Shown here piece by piece: positions 24,592-32,627 of a DNA stretch of 36,534 bases. The notes under the pieces were generated by a model, which worked only from the letters and a program-made list of their open reading frames with translations, searched no databases and had not been told where the DNA came from. Source of the stretch: Streptococcaceae bacterium (lineage in GTDB: Bacteria > Bacillota > Bacilli > Lactobacillales > Streptococcaceae); assembly GCA_031270215.1 (NCBI GenBank), contig JAISYB010000042.1, forward strand, positions 1-36,534. The letters run 5' to 3'. Each line of letters begins with the position of its first letter. The first letter of the stretch is position 1. The position numbers and the translations under genes are program-made.

Positions 24592-25509
24592 TTAGTGTTT
24601 TAACTGCTCAATTGATACCTGCTGCAATATTTCTTTAATAAAATCAGCAGTTGCTAAATCAACAGAAAATGCAGTTGCCGTGCCACATGCTACACCATAT
24701 TTAAAGCTTTCAATTGCGTCCTGCGTTTGATGGAAAGTCCCAACAAAACCGGCAATCATCGAGTCGCCCGCACCAACTGAATTTTTAACCTTGCCAATAA
24801 TCGGTTTGGCGAAGTAATTACCGTCTTTGGTAAAGAGTAATGCACCGTCACCTGCCATTGAAATTAAAACGTGCTTAGCACCGTCCTCCAAAAGACGTTC
24901 ACCATAAGGAATAATTTCTTCAATCGTTTTTAAGGTGACATTATAAATATCGCCAAGCTCATGATTGTTTGGTTTAATCACTAAAGGCTGCTTGGGTAGG
25001 GCATGAAGTAGAGTTTTGCCTTCAATGTCAATCACAAAATCAGCACCACTTTCGGTGACAATCGCAATTAACTCTTCGTAAACCGTGTTACCAAGACTTT
25101 TTGGTGCGCTACCAGCAAAAACTACAATATCTTCGGCGGTCAGCTGTTTTAGTTTTGCTTTTAAATCAGCTAACTCGGCATTAGAAATCTGAGGTCCTGT
25201 GCCATTAATTTCCGTTTCTAAATCGCTCTTCACCTTAACATTAATTCGAGTATCCTCAGAAACATCAGTAAAATTCGTTTGAATTGCCTCGTTTTTTAAA
25301 GCTTCTGTAATGAATTTACCTGTAAAGCCACCGACAAAGCCTAGAGCAGTCGACTCTGCGCCGATTTGTTTTAACACTCGTGAAACATTAATTCCTTTGC
25401 CGCCAGCAAATTTATCATCACTCGTCATGCGATTAACCGCTCCGAGCTTTAAGCTTTCCAGTCTAACGATAAAATCAATCGACGGATTAAGGGTCACTGT
25501 ATAAATCAT
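24592..25509 (-). CDS. fruK: 1-phosphofructokinase
   Basis: PfkB-family sugar kinase that turns fructose-1-phosphate into fructose-1,6-bisphosphate. 305 residues, complete. MIYTVTLNPSID opening and GGKGINVSR (36-44) fit the FruK/LacC branch; the ATP-binding and catalytic base motif is KNSVGAGDSMIAGF near residue 250. The fru context (DeoR regulator before, fruA remnant after) supports FruK over tagatose-6-phosphate kinase. RBS is AGGAGG. Its substrate normally arrives through FruA, which is destroyed here, so activity would depend on another fructose PTS in the cell. Confidence 0.93.
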   Translation of the reverse strand: MIYTVTLNPSIDFIVRLESLKLGAVNRMTSDDKFAGGKGINVSRVLKQIGAESTALGFVGGFTGKFITEALKNEAIQTNFTDVSEDTRINVKVKSDLETEINGTGPQISNAELADLKAKLKQLTAEDIVVFAGSAPKSLGNTVYEELIAIVTESGADFVIDIEGKTLLHALPKQPLVIKPNNHELGDIYNVTLKTIEEIIPYGERLLEDGAKHVLISMAGDGALLFTKDGNYFAKPIIGKVKNSVGAGDSMIAGFVGTFHQTQDAIESFKYGVACGTATAFSVDLATADFIKEILQQVSIEQLKH

Positions 25510-25711
25510 TTTTCCTCCTATACTAAAATGCTGAATGAACTAGTTCTGACACATGCGAACGGTAGACGATTCTAATTTCAAGATAAGTGAAACTGGGCGC
25601 TTTAGCGCCGTAGTTGAACTATTGAAAGAAATTAAGCGACTCGAAAGCACGTGGCAAGCTCACGAAGCTGGATTAACTAAAATGCCGAAACAAATATACT
25701 TGACGCCTTGT
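25510..25711. other. Gap between fruR and fruK
   Basis: About 200 bases, long for this operon. It contains the inverted repeat GGCGCT (25596-25601) with AGCGCC (25604-25609). On the plus strand a 62-codon frame (25553-25741) runs through and into the fruR 3' end. It has plausible protein composition but no ribosome binding site, so I do not call it a gene. Confidence 0.4.
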
Positions 25712-26398
25712 CTAATTCGTAATCAACTTTGCAGCAGTTAAGTCGGCAATTTTACAAAAAGTTACCTTATCAAGCTTCGTTTTATCAGTCAAAATATAAG
25801 CATGCTCGGCTTGCTCAATCGCCGCTCGTTTAATCATCGCTTCTAAGTTGTCTGGCGTTGAATAACCAAAATGATCATGGACACCATTCACACCAATAAA
25901 TGCTCGGTTAATCTGATACGACTTCAGCTGCTCAACCGCCTGCATTCCAATAATAGCATCGGTGGTCGTCTTAATCTGCCCACCTAAAACAATTGTTTCA
26001 ACACCTGAATTGACCAAATTGGTCGCATGGTGCAAGGAATTAGTCACCACCTTGATTGATTTATTCTTGAGCAAGGGCACCAAAAAACTAGTCGTTGTCC
26101 CTGCGTCCAGATAAATGACTTCATTATCCAAAACAAATTGCGCAGCCTTCTGAGCTATTTTTTGCTTTTCTTGCGTGTTTTTGCTCGTTTTTTCCAAATA
26201 AGTCGGTTCATCAATCGGCGAAATTTTTTCTGCACCACCGTGAATTCTAAGTAGCTTTCCCTGCGTTTCCAAACGCGCTAAATCCCTGCGAATTGTTGCC
26301 TTAGACGTTTGAAATTTCTCAGCCAATTCAATGGTTGACACACGCTCATGTCGTTCAAGATATTTTTGAATTTGCTCTTCTCTTTCCTTTGTAAGCAT
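25712..26398 (-). CDS. fruR: DeoR-family transcriptional regulator of the fru locus, short C-terminus
   Basis: Repressor of the fructose operon type that senses a sugar phosphate. 229 residues from the ATG at 26398 (AAGGAG upstream). N-terminal winged helix with STIELAEKFQTSKATIRRDLARLE (about 21-44) and RIHGGAEK; the DeoRC sensor domain has YLDAGTTTSFLVP and NSLHHATNL. It stops at AAKLITN, where relatives of about 250 residues continue for some 20 more, so the tail is missing. The neighbouring fruA is also ruined, suggesting decay. The gene symbol rests on context. Confidence 0.85.
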   Translation of the reverse strand: MLTKEREEQIQKYLERHERVSTIELAEKFQTSKATIRRDLARLETQGKLLRIHGGAEKISPIDEPTYLEKTSKNTQEKQKIAQKAAQFVLDNEVIYLDAGTTTSFLVPLLKNKSIKVVTNSLHHATNLVNSGVETIVLGGQIKTTTDAIIGMQAVEQLKSYQINRAFIGVNGVHDHFGYSTPDNLEAMIKRAAIEQAEHAYILTDKTKLDKVTFCKIADLTAAKLITN

Positions 26399-26416
26399 TC
26401 CGATCAACTCCTTAAA

Positions 26417-26445
26417 ATTATAATAACATCATTTTTGAATCAAAA
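26417..26445 (-). promoter_or_regulatory. Promoter and putative operator of fruR
   Basis: TATAAT (minus strand, 26417-26422) lies about 20 bases before the fruR ATG, and the perfect palindrome TTTTGA-T-TCAAAA (26433-26445) covers the region of the -35 box. TGATT repeats flank it. An autoregulatory FruR site is the obvious reading. Confidence 0.5.
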
Positions 26446-26615
26446 TCAATCAAAAGTACGCAATCATATCTTAAAATTAAACACTTTGAAAATCCCTTGT
26501 GGCAAATACCAACTTGATGAAAAGCAAAAAAGCCCAACCAGATTATACCGAACAAATCTAGCAAAGCTTTAAGTGGGTCAAAAAAAGTTATAAATTTTTA
26601 GGTCTTAAGAAAAAT

Positions 26616-26641
26616 AAAAAAAGAATAGTCTAAGACTATCC
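26616..26641 (-). terminator. Terminator of the ribosomal protein operon
   Basis: Minus strand GGATAGTC pairs with GACTATTC around TTA, then TTTTTTT. About 135 bases after the rplQ stop; the clearest terminator in that 379-base gap. Confidence 0.85.
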
Positions 26642-26665
26642 CAGAAATTGATTCAACTGAGCGTC

Positions 26666-26686
26666 CCCGCAGCACTTAGCTGCGGG
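26666..26686. other. GC-rich hairpin in the rplQ 3' region
   Basis: CCCGCAGC (26666-26673) and GCTGCGGG (26679-26686) form a perfect stem with a five-base loop, but no T run follows on either strand. It may protect the transcript end. Confidence 0.5.
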
Positions 26687-26742
26687 AGCTTAATAGAGCT
26701 AGACTAAGCATTTCGCCATCATCATAACACTCAAATTTGACT

Positions 26743-26764
26743 CTAGCAAGGTAGGTCTTGCTAG
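26743..26764. other. Hairpin just after rplQ
   Basis: CTAGCAAG and CTTGCTAG, perfect 8-bp arms, six-base loop, 13 bases past the rplQ stop. No T run follows on the transcript strand. Confidence 0.45.
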
Positions 26765-26777
26765 AAAAACATTTTAA

Positions 26778-27158
26778 TTAAACAAATTCGATGATTGCCA
26801 TTGGTGCAGCATCACCACGACGTGGTTCAGTTTTTAGAATACGTGTGTAGCCGCCGTTACGCTCTTTAAAGCGTTCAGCTAACTCGCCAAATAACTTTTG
26901 TAATGCATATTCGATTTGAACATCATCATCAACCTCTTTAATCGAAGCGACTTCATGACGAACATATGCAGCTGCTTGACGGCGTGCATGTAAATCTCCG
27001 CGCTTGCCTAATGTAATCATTTTTTCAACAGATTTACGCACTTCTTTTGCACGTGTTTCTGTTGTCACGATTGCTTCGTTAATGATTAAATCAGTCGTTA
27101 AATCACGGAGCATTGCTTTACGTTGTGAACTTGTACGTCCTAATTTACGATAAGACAC
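26778..27158 (-). CDS. rplQ: 50S ribosomal protein L17
   Basis: Large-subunit protein near the exit tunnel. 126 residues, complete, opening MSYRKLGRTSSQRKAMLRDL with KEVRKSVEKMITLGKRGDL and ending RRGDAAPMAIIEFV. Final gene of the spc/alpha cluster, 18 bases after rpoA. In many Firmicutes ecfA1 follows here; in this window three hairpins and fruR follow instead. Confidence 0.98.
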   Translation of the reverse strand: MSYRKLGRTSSQRKAMLRDLTTDLIINEAIVTTETRAKEVRKSVEKMITLGKRGDLHARRQAAAYVRHEVASIKEVDDDVQIEYALQKLFGELAERFKERNGGYTRILKTEPRRGDAAPMAIIEFV

Positions 27159-27176
27159 TTGTTTTCCCTCCTTGAA

Positions 27177-28115
27177 CTAATCTTCTGGACGAAGTCCTAA
27201 ATCTAACTCGTGTAGTTTAGCTTTCACTTCTTCGAGTGATTTACGTCCTAAATTGCGTACTTTAATCATTTCTGGTTCAGTTTTGATTGTTAATTCTTGA
27301 ATTGTGTTAATACCCGCACGCTTTAAGCAATTGTAAGAACGAACAGATAAGTCCATTTCTTCAATCGTCATCTCTAACACTTTTTCTTTTTTGGTTTCTT
27401 CTTTCTCAACCATTACCTCAACCTTTTGGCCAAGATCGGTTAAATCAACAAAAATACCTAGATGTTCGGTCAATATCTTAGCTGATAAGCTCAATGCATC
27501 CTGCGGAATGATTGAACCATTAGTCCAAATCTCCATTGTCAATTTGTCGTAGTTATCATCCTTACCAACACGTGTTTGCTCTACTTGGTAGTTAACACGG
27601 CTAACCGGTGTATAGTTTGAATCTACTGCTAAAAATCCAATAGGTTGACCTTCTTTTTTGTTTTCCTCTGCTTGAACATAGCCTCTGCCTGTATTAACAG
27701 TCAAGGTTGCTCGCAAGCTTTTGCCCTCAGCGATTTCAAATAATTGATGATCCTTATTTAAAATTTCAACATCGCTATCAGTTAAAATATCACCAGCAGT
27801 AACAATCTGCGGACCAACTGCATCAATTTCAATTGTTCTTTCTTCATCGGTAAACATTTTGACAGCTAAGCCTTTGATGTTCAAGAGAATTTGTGTTACA
27901 TCTTCTCTTACGCCATCTACTGTTCCAAACTCATGTAAGACACCATCAATTTGAACATTAGTAACTGCTGCACCTGATAAAGAAGAAAGCAGGATACGAC
28001 GTAATGAATTACCTAACGTTGTTCCATAGCCTCTTTCCAGAGGTTCTACGACAAATTTGCCATAGTTGATAGCTTCATCAATTTTTTCAATTCTTGGTTT
28101 TTCAAACTCAATCAT
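27177..28115 (-). CDS. rpoA: DNA-directed RNA polymerase subunit alpha
   Basis: Alpha subunit that nucleates RNA polymerase assembly and contacts UP elements and activators. 312 residues: N-terminal assembly domain (about 1-230) with LERGYGTTLGNSLRRILLSS and NIKGLAVK, an acidic-basic linker (EKEETKKEK), and the C-terminal domain (about 245-312) with LDLSVRSYNCLKRAGINTI and KVRNLGRKSLEEVK. The last two segments hold the residues that bind DNA. 53 bases separate it from rpsK. Confidence 0.98.
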   Translation of the reverse strand: MIEFEKPRIEKIDEAINYGKFVVEPLERGYGTTLGNSLRRILLSSLSGAAVTNVQIDGVLHEFGTVDGVREDVTQILLNIKGLAVKMFTDEERTIEIDAVGPQIVTAGDILTDSDVEILNKDHQLFEIAEGKSLRATLTVNTGRGYVQAEENKKEGQPIGFLAVDSNYTPVSRVNYQVEQTRVGKDDNYDKLTMEIWTNGSIIPQDALSLSAKILTEHLGIFVDLTDLGQKVEVMVEKEETKKEKVLEMTIEEMDLSVRSYNCLKRAGINTIQELTIKTEPEMIKVRNLGRKSLEEVKAKLHELDLGLRPED

Positions 28116-28168
28116 TTATTAGTTACTCCTTTCAAAACGAGAAGTGTCAGTCATTCTACAGTAAATTA

Positions 28169-28555
28169 CTATACACGACGACGTTTTGGAGGACGAGCAC
28201 CATTATGTGGAACTGGAGTGACGTCACGAATCGCTGTTACTTCAAGACCTGTTGCTTGTAAAGCACGAATTGCTGCCTCACGACCACTTCCTGGTCCTTT
28301 AACTGTCACATCAACTGATTTTAAACCATGTTCCATAGCTGATTTAGCCGCTGTTTCTGAAGCCATTTGTGCAGCAAATGGAGTTGATTTTTTAGAACCT
28401 TTAAATCCTAGAGCGCCTGCTGAAGACCATGCTAACGCATTGCCATGAACATCAGTAATCATTACGATTGTGTTATTGAATGTTGAATGAATATGTGCAA
28501 TACCTGATTCAATATTCTTTTTCACACGGCGTTTCCGAGTTGGTTTTTTTGCCAC
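28169..28555 (-). CDS. rpsK: 30S ribosomal protein S11
   Basis: Platform protein of the small subunit, near the Shine-Dalgarno helix. 128 residues with a basic N-terminal tail (KKPTRKRRVKKN), the IHSTFNNTIVMITD motif, and the conserved ending TPVPHNGARPPKRRRV. 22 bases after rpsM. Confidence 0.98.
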   Translation of the reverse strand: MAKKPTRKRRVKKNIESGIAHIHSTFNNTIVMITDVHGNALAWSSAGALGFKGSKKSTPFAAQMASETAAKSAMEHGLKSVDVTVKGPGSGREAAIRALQATGLEVTAIRDVTPVPHNGARPPKRRRV

Positions 28556-28577
28556 GTTTCACTACCTCCTTAAACTA

Positions 28578-28943
28578 TTATTTTTTCTTACCTGCAACTG
28601 TCTTAGAAGGACCTTTGCGAGTACGTGCATTATTCTTTGTATTTTGTCCGCGAGTAGGTAAACCACGACGATGACGCATGCCACGATATGAACCGATTTC
28701 CATTAAGCGTTTAATGTTTAAGTTCACTTCACGGCGAAGATCACCCTCAACCTTAAGCTTATCAACTTCACGACGGATTGCATCCTCTTGTTCATTTGTT
28801 AAATCTTTTACACGAATATCCTCTGCAACGCCTGCATCTTTTAAGATTTGTTGCGCAGTCGTTTTCCCGATACCATAAACATATGTTAATGAAATAACAA
28901 CGTGTTTATCACGAGGAATATCAACACCTGCAATACGAGCCAT
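28578..28943 (-). CDS. rpsM: 30S ribosomal protein S13
   Basis: Head protein of the small subunit that bridges to L5 and touches P-site tRNA. 121 residues: MARIAGVDIPRDKHVVISLT, the helical centre YGIGKTTAQQILK, and the tRNA-contacting tail RGQNTKNNARTRKGPSKT. 17 bases after rpmJ. Confidence 0.98.
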   Translation of the reverse strand: MARIAGVDIPRDKHVVISLTYVYGIGKTTAQQILKDAGVAEDIRVKDLTNEQEDAIRREVDKLKVEGDLRREVNLNIKRLMEIGSYRGMRHRRGLPTRGQNTKNNARTRKGPSKTVAGKKK

Positions 28944-28960
28944 TTATCTTTTCACCTCCA

Positions 28961-29077
28961 TTATCCTTGACGTTGTTTATGTTTAGGATTTGCTGGGCAA
29001 ATCACCATAACACGACCATTACGACGAATCACTTTACAATGTTCGCACATTGGTTTTACTGATGGTCTAACTTTCAT
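28961..29077 (-). CDS. rpmJ: 50S ribosomal protein L36, zinc-binding form
   Basis: Thirty-eight residues, read directly between infA and rpsM: MKVRPSVKPMCEHCKVIRR and so on to NPKHKQRQG. Cys11, Cys14, Cys27 and the late His keep the zinc site (C+ form). Contrast rpsN in the same operon, which is the zinc-free form. An AGGT-type site lies before the ATG. Confidence 0.96.
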   Translation of the reverse strand: MKVRPSVKPMCEHCKVIRRNGRVMVICPANPKHKQRQG

Positions 29078-29111
29078 TTTTTAATACCTCCATGTTAATT
29101 TGAAAGTACAA

Positions 29112-29330
29112 TTATTTAAAGCGGTATGTAATACGACCACGTGTCAAATCATAGGGTGACATTTCAACTGTCACTCTATCTCCTGTTAAAATACGAATAT
29201 AATTTTTACGGATTTTTCCAGAAATAGTAGCTAAAATTTGATGACCGTTTTCAAGTTCCACTGTAAACATTGCATTCGGCATTGTATCAACGACTTTGCC
29301 TTCAATTTCAATCATATCTTCTTTTGCCAA
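29112..29330 (-). CDS. infA: Translation initiation factor IF-1 (TTG start)
   Basis: Occupies the ribosomal A site during initiation. The start is TTG at 29330, nine bases after AGGAGG, giving the canonical 72 residues (M)AKEDMIEIEGKVVDTMP, then GKIRKNYIRILTGDRV and SPYDLTRGRITYRFK. There is no ATG in frame near that position, and an extension to 29384 would swallow the leader. TTG on infA is noteworthy, since IF-1 itself acts in start-site selection, but TTG starts recur in this window. Confidence 0.95.
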   Translation of the reverse strand: MAKEDMIEIEGKVVDTMPNAMFTVELENGHQILATISGKIRKNYIRILTGDRVTVEMSPYDLTRGRITYRFK

Positions 29331-29398
29331 TAAGTGTAACCTCCTAAAATCTACGAGACACCAGACACTTACGTCTGTGGTCAAAGTCGGACTATGGT

Positions 29399-29427
29399 AT
29401 TATACCACCCAAGTCCCTCCATTGCAA
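29399..29427 (-). promoter_or_regulatory. Strong internal promoter before infA
   Basis: Minus-strand TTGCAA (29422-29427), 17 bases, TATAAT (29399-29404) with TGG directly before it: near-consensus -35, perfect extended -10. It starts just after the adk stop and gives infA a leader of about 60 bases. It would drive infA-rpmJ-rpsM-rpsK-rpoA-rplQ independently of the upstream operon. Confidence 0.8.
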
Positions 29428-29432
29428 TCAAA

Positions 29433-30080
29433 TTAGTTATCTAAAACCGCCTTGACCTCTTTAAATACTTGGTCAATCTCTTGATCGCCTTCAATATCGG
29501 AAACAAGATTTTGTTTTCGATAATATTCTAAAATCGGTGCACTTTGTTTAATGTTGATTTCTAAACGATTTTTAACCGACTCAGGCTTATCATCTTCTCT
29601 TTGGAAGAAGTTATGTCCGCCACAACGATCACAAGTGCCCTCAACCTTTGGCGGATTGAAGAGTTTATGATAGGTTGCCCCACAGTCTTTGCAAATGAAG
29701 CGACCAGACAAACGATCTACTAAGATTTCTGGATTGACAGCAATATTAATCACATAATCAATCTTTTTGTTAAGCGACTCTAAAATTTCCTTTAAGCTAT
29801 AGGCTTGCTCAATCGTTCTTGGAAAACCATCCAGCAAAAAGCCGTTTGCGACGTCTTGATGTGCCAAGCGATCTTTAACGATACCGTTAGTTACCTCATC
29901 AGGTACTAAATTACCGTCATCCATATAGCTCTTGGCTAATTTCCCCATTTCAGTGCCTTGGGTGATTGCTTCACGAAACATATCCCCCGTTGAAATGTGT
30001 GGAATTTGATAGGTATCAATAATTCGTTCAGCCTGAGTTCCTTTTCCGGCTCCGGGAAGCCCCATTATTAAGATGTTCAT
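29433..30080 (-). CDS. adk: Adenylate kinase
   Basis: Interconverts ATP+AMP and 2 ADP. 215 residues, the long form with a LID domain. P-loop GLPGAGKGTQ (7-16), AMP-binding ISTGDMFREA, FLLDGFPRTIEQA, and LID region DRLSGRFICKDCGATYHKLF. The four LID cysteines (CKDC and CDRC) make it the zinc-binding Gram-positive type. 58 bases after secY, with a hairpin in that gap. Confidence 0.98.
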   Translation of the reverse strand: MNILIMGLPGAGKGTQAERIIDTYQIPHISTGDMFREAITQGTEMGKLAKSYMDDGNLVPDEVTNGIVKDRLAHQDVANGFLLDGFPRTIEQAYSLKEILESLNKKIDYVINIAVNPEILVDRLSGRFICKDCGATYHKLFNPPKVEGTCDRCGGHNFFQREDDKPESVKNRLEINIKQSAPILEYYRKQNLVSDIEGDQEIDQVFKEVKAVLDN

Positions 30081-30123
30081 TTTATCTCCTTGTTCATTTT
30101 ACGATGACACCTTACAGCTAAAA

Positions 30124-30146
30124 CGGAATAGCTTGAAACTATTCCG
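30124..30146 (-). promoter_or_regulatory. Hairpin at the secY-adk junction (attenuator-like)
   Basis: CGGAATAG and CTATTCCG pair perfectly around a seven-base loop, and TTTTAG follows on the minus strand. The secY stop codon TAG lies inside the 5' arm, so terminating ribosomes would cover the structure. It could partly end transcription after secY. Confidence 0.5.
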
Positions 30147-31443
30147 CATTATCCATAAATCCAACATACTTTTTCTTCAGCATAAGTCCTTCTAGTTGCT
30201 TTGCTGCTTCAAGCGCAACTGAAATCACGATTAGAAGTGACGTCCCACCAAGACCGATTGATTTTGGTAAGTCCCAGATTGCTGCTGCGATAATTGGTAA
30301 TAACGCAATCAAGCCTAGGAAAACTGAACCAACTGTTGAAAGCCGCATTAGCAAGTGTGATACATACTCCTCTGTGCCACGTCCCGGACGTACACGCGGA
30401 ATATAACTCCCTTGTTTTTGCAGATTTTCAGCCATTTTTTCTGGATTGACCTGAACGAAAGCATAGAAGAAAGTAAAGGCGACAATTAATACTGCGTAGA
30501 AAGTTCCACCGACTAACGTATTGTAATTGAAGATTTCCGATAATACTTTAAACCAACTTTCAGTCGCATGGCTTTCCCTGAAAAATTGTAAAATTGCTTG
30601 TGGTGTTGAGATAATAGAACTTGCGAAGATAACTGGAATAACGCCTGCCGCATTTACCTTTAACGGTAAATATGAGCTTGTTGGCGCCCCGGTAACTCGT
30701 TTTGTATACTGAATTGGAATCTTTCTTTCCGCTTGTTGTACGAAGGTCGTCAAAGTTACAATTAGAATCACTGCAATCACAAGGAGTGCAATGAAAACAA
30801 CTGAGAACGGAATTCGACTCGAATCAACATTGACGAAATGATCAACAAAGATTTCCTTAATCGCACTTGGTAATCCTGAGATGATACCTGCGAAGATAAT
30901 CATTGACACACCGTTACCAAAGCCTTTTTCGGTAATCTGCTCACCTAGCCAAGTCACTATAAAGCTACCTGTCGTTAAGATAATCCCGATAGCGACATAA
31001 GACCAGACGCTCGGATTGTTAACCAGTCCTAAACTCGCATAGCGGTTAAAACCGGCTGTAATTCCGACAGATTGTACGAAACCTAAAATCAAAGTTAGAT
31101 AACGCGTTACTTGATTGAGCTTTCTGCGTCCTACTTCACCCTGCTTACTCCATTCAACAAATTTCGGTACAATATCCATCTGCAGTAACTGCACAACGAT
31201 AGAAGCCGTAATATATGGAGAAACCCCCATTGCGAAAATAGAGAAATTCTGCATCGCACTACCCGAAACCATATTGAACATACTCATAAATGGTAGCTCA
31301 GCCACAGATTCAAGCGCCTTTGCATTCACGCCAGGCACGGTAATATGCGCACCTAAACGGAATACAAGCAAAATAAACATTGTGAAATAAATTTTGTTGC
31401 GAATTTCTTTAACTTTAAACGAATTTTTTAGCAGTTTAAACAT
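30139..31443 (-). CDS. secY: Protein translocase subunit SecY
   Basis: Channel subunit of the general secretion pathway, used by SecA and by ribosomes bound via SRP. 434 residues with ten membrane helices; begins MFKLLKNSFKVKEIRNKI with the plug-region motif MSMFNMVSGSAMQNFSIFAMG. The cytoplasmic loops carry QAERKIPIQYTKR (C4) and KQGSYIPRVRPGRGTEEYV (C5), which contact SecA and the ribosome. Its ATG overlaps the rplO stop by one base (TAATG), so translation is coupled. Confidence 0.98.
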   Translation of the reverse strand: MFKLLKNSFKVKEIRNKIYFTMFILLVFRLGAHITVPGVNAKALESVAELPFMSMFNMVSGSAMQNFSIFAMGVSPYITASIVVQLLQMDIVPKFVEWSKQGEVGRRKLNQVTRYLTLILGFVQSVGITAGFNRYASLGLVNNPSVWSYVAIGIILTTGSFIVTWLGEQITEKGFGNGVSMIIFAGIISGLPSAIKEIFVDHFVNVDSSRIPFSVVFIALLVIAVILIVTLTTFVQQAERKIPIQYTKRVTGAPTSSYLPLKVNAAGVIPVIFASSIISTPQAILQFFRESHATESWFKVLSEIFNYNTLVGGTFYAVLIVAFTFFYAFVQVNPEKMAENLQKQGSYIPRVRPGRGTEEYVSHLLMRLSTVGSVFLGLIALLPIIAAAIWDLPKSIGLGGTSLLIVISVALEAAKQLEGLMLKKKYVGFMDNAE

Positions 31444-31883
31444 TAAAGCACCTCGATTGATCCACCTTTAGAAGTAATTGCTTCTTCAGCAGTTTTTGAG
31501 AATTTTGAAGCTTTGACTGTTACCTTTTTAGTCAATTCACCGTTGCCTAAAATTTTAATGCCAGATTTAACATCTTTCACAATTTTAGCTTCGACCAATG
31601 CTTCTGGTGTAACAGTTGCGCCATCTTCAAAATGATTTAATACATCCAAATTCACTAACGCATAATCTTTTGAATTAATATTTTTAAACCCACGTTTTGG
31701 CATACGACGGAATAAAGGTGTTTGACCCCCTTCAAATCCTAAACGAACGCCTCCACCTGAACGAGATTTTTGACCTTTTTGTCCACGTCCTGATGTTTTA
31801 CCATTACCAGATGAAGTTCCGCGTCCAACACGATTGCGAACTTTGCGGCTACCTTCTACTGGTTTTAATTCATGAAGTTTCAT
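31443..31883 (-). CDS. rplO: 50S ribosomal protein L15
   Basis: 146 residues from MKLHELKPVEGSRK. AGGAGG lies eleven bases upstream of that ATG; an earlier in-frame ATG at 31907 includes the binding site and is unlikely. Gly/Arg-rich N-terminal extension (GRGTSSGNGKTSGRGQKGQ) that threads into 23S rRNA, then the globular domain ending AITSKGGSIEVL. Confidence 0.97.
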   Translation of the reverse strand: MKLHELKPVEGSRKVRNRVGRGTSSGNGKTSGRGQKGQKSRSGGGVRLGFEGGQTPLFRRMPKRGFKNINSKDYALVNLDVLNHFEDGATVTPEALVEAKIVKDVKSGIKILGNGELTKKVTVKASKFSKTAEEAITSKGGSIEVL

Positions 31884-31917
31884 AGTCTTGAGCACCTCCT
31901 TAGACAAGATAATTTAA

Positions 31918-32097
31918 TTAAATTTCTTCAACGCTAACTAAATGTGAAACGGTGTTAATCATTCCACGAATCGCTACGTTATCAGGTTTTATTACTGTAC
32001 TTTGCAATTTAGTAAGTCCTAACGCTTTAACTGTGTCACGTTGATTTTGTTTACGTCCAATTACAGAGCGTTTTAAAGTAATTTTTAATTCAGCCAT
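31918..32097 (-). CDS. rpmD: 50S ribosomal protein L30
   Basis: Fifty-nine residues, read directly: MAELKITLKRSVIGRKQNQR, then DTVKALGLTKLQSTVIKPDN, ending SHLVSVEEI, a complete L30 fold. 11 bases after rpsE and 34 before rplO. Confidence 0.97.
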   Translation of the reverse strand: MAELKITLKRSVIGRKQNQRDTVKALGLTKLQSTVIKPDNVAIRGMINTVSHLVSVEEI

Positions 32098-32108
32098 CGT
32101 AATCCTCC

Positions 32109-32606
32109 TTAACCAACTAAATCTTCAACAGATTTGCCACGTAACTCAGCAACTTCGTTTGCACGTTTTAATTGCTTCAAGCCTTCAACAGTTGCACGAA
32201 CAACGTTGATTGGTGTGTTTGAACCTAATGATTTACTTGTCACATCTGCGACACCTGCAAGTTCAAGTACGGCACGAACTGGTCCGCCTGCTGCAACTCC
32301 AGAACCTTCTACGGCAGGTTTCATTAAAATACGTCCGCCTGAAAATTGACCAATAACTTCGTGAGGAAGTGTTGTGCCAACCATAGGAACTTCAATTAAA
32401 TTTTTCTTTGCATCTTCAATTGCTTTACGAATTGCTTCAGGTACTTCTTGAGCTTTACCGGTACCAAAGCCAACGTGACCATTTTTATCACCAACAACTA
32501 CCAGAGCCGCAAAGCGTAGACGACGCCCACCTTTAACAACTTTAGTAACACGATTAATCGAAACAACACGTTCTTCTAAAGATTTAGCATCAATATTGAA
32601 TACCAT
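32109..32606 (-). CDS. rpsE: 30S ribosomal protein S5
   Basis: Small-subunit protein important for decoding fidelity. 165 residues: LEERVVSINRVTKVVKGGRR at the N-terminus, the site where spectinomycin-resistance changes arise (VVKGGRRLRF), then VGFGTGKAQEVPEAIRKA and GVAAGGPVRAVLELAGV. The loop sequence shown is wild type-like. Confidence 0.98.
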   Translation of the reverse strand: MVFNIDAKSLEERVVSINRVTKVVKGGRRLRFAALVVVGDKNGHVGFGTGKAQEVPEAIRKAIEDAKKNLIEVPMVGTTLPHEVIGQFSGGRILMKPAVEGSGVAAGGPVRAVLELAGVADVTSKSLGSNTPINVVRATVEGLKQLKRANEVAELRGKSVEDLVG

Positions 32607-32627
32607 GTGTGGTTTTCCTCCTTCTTA

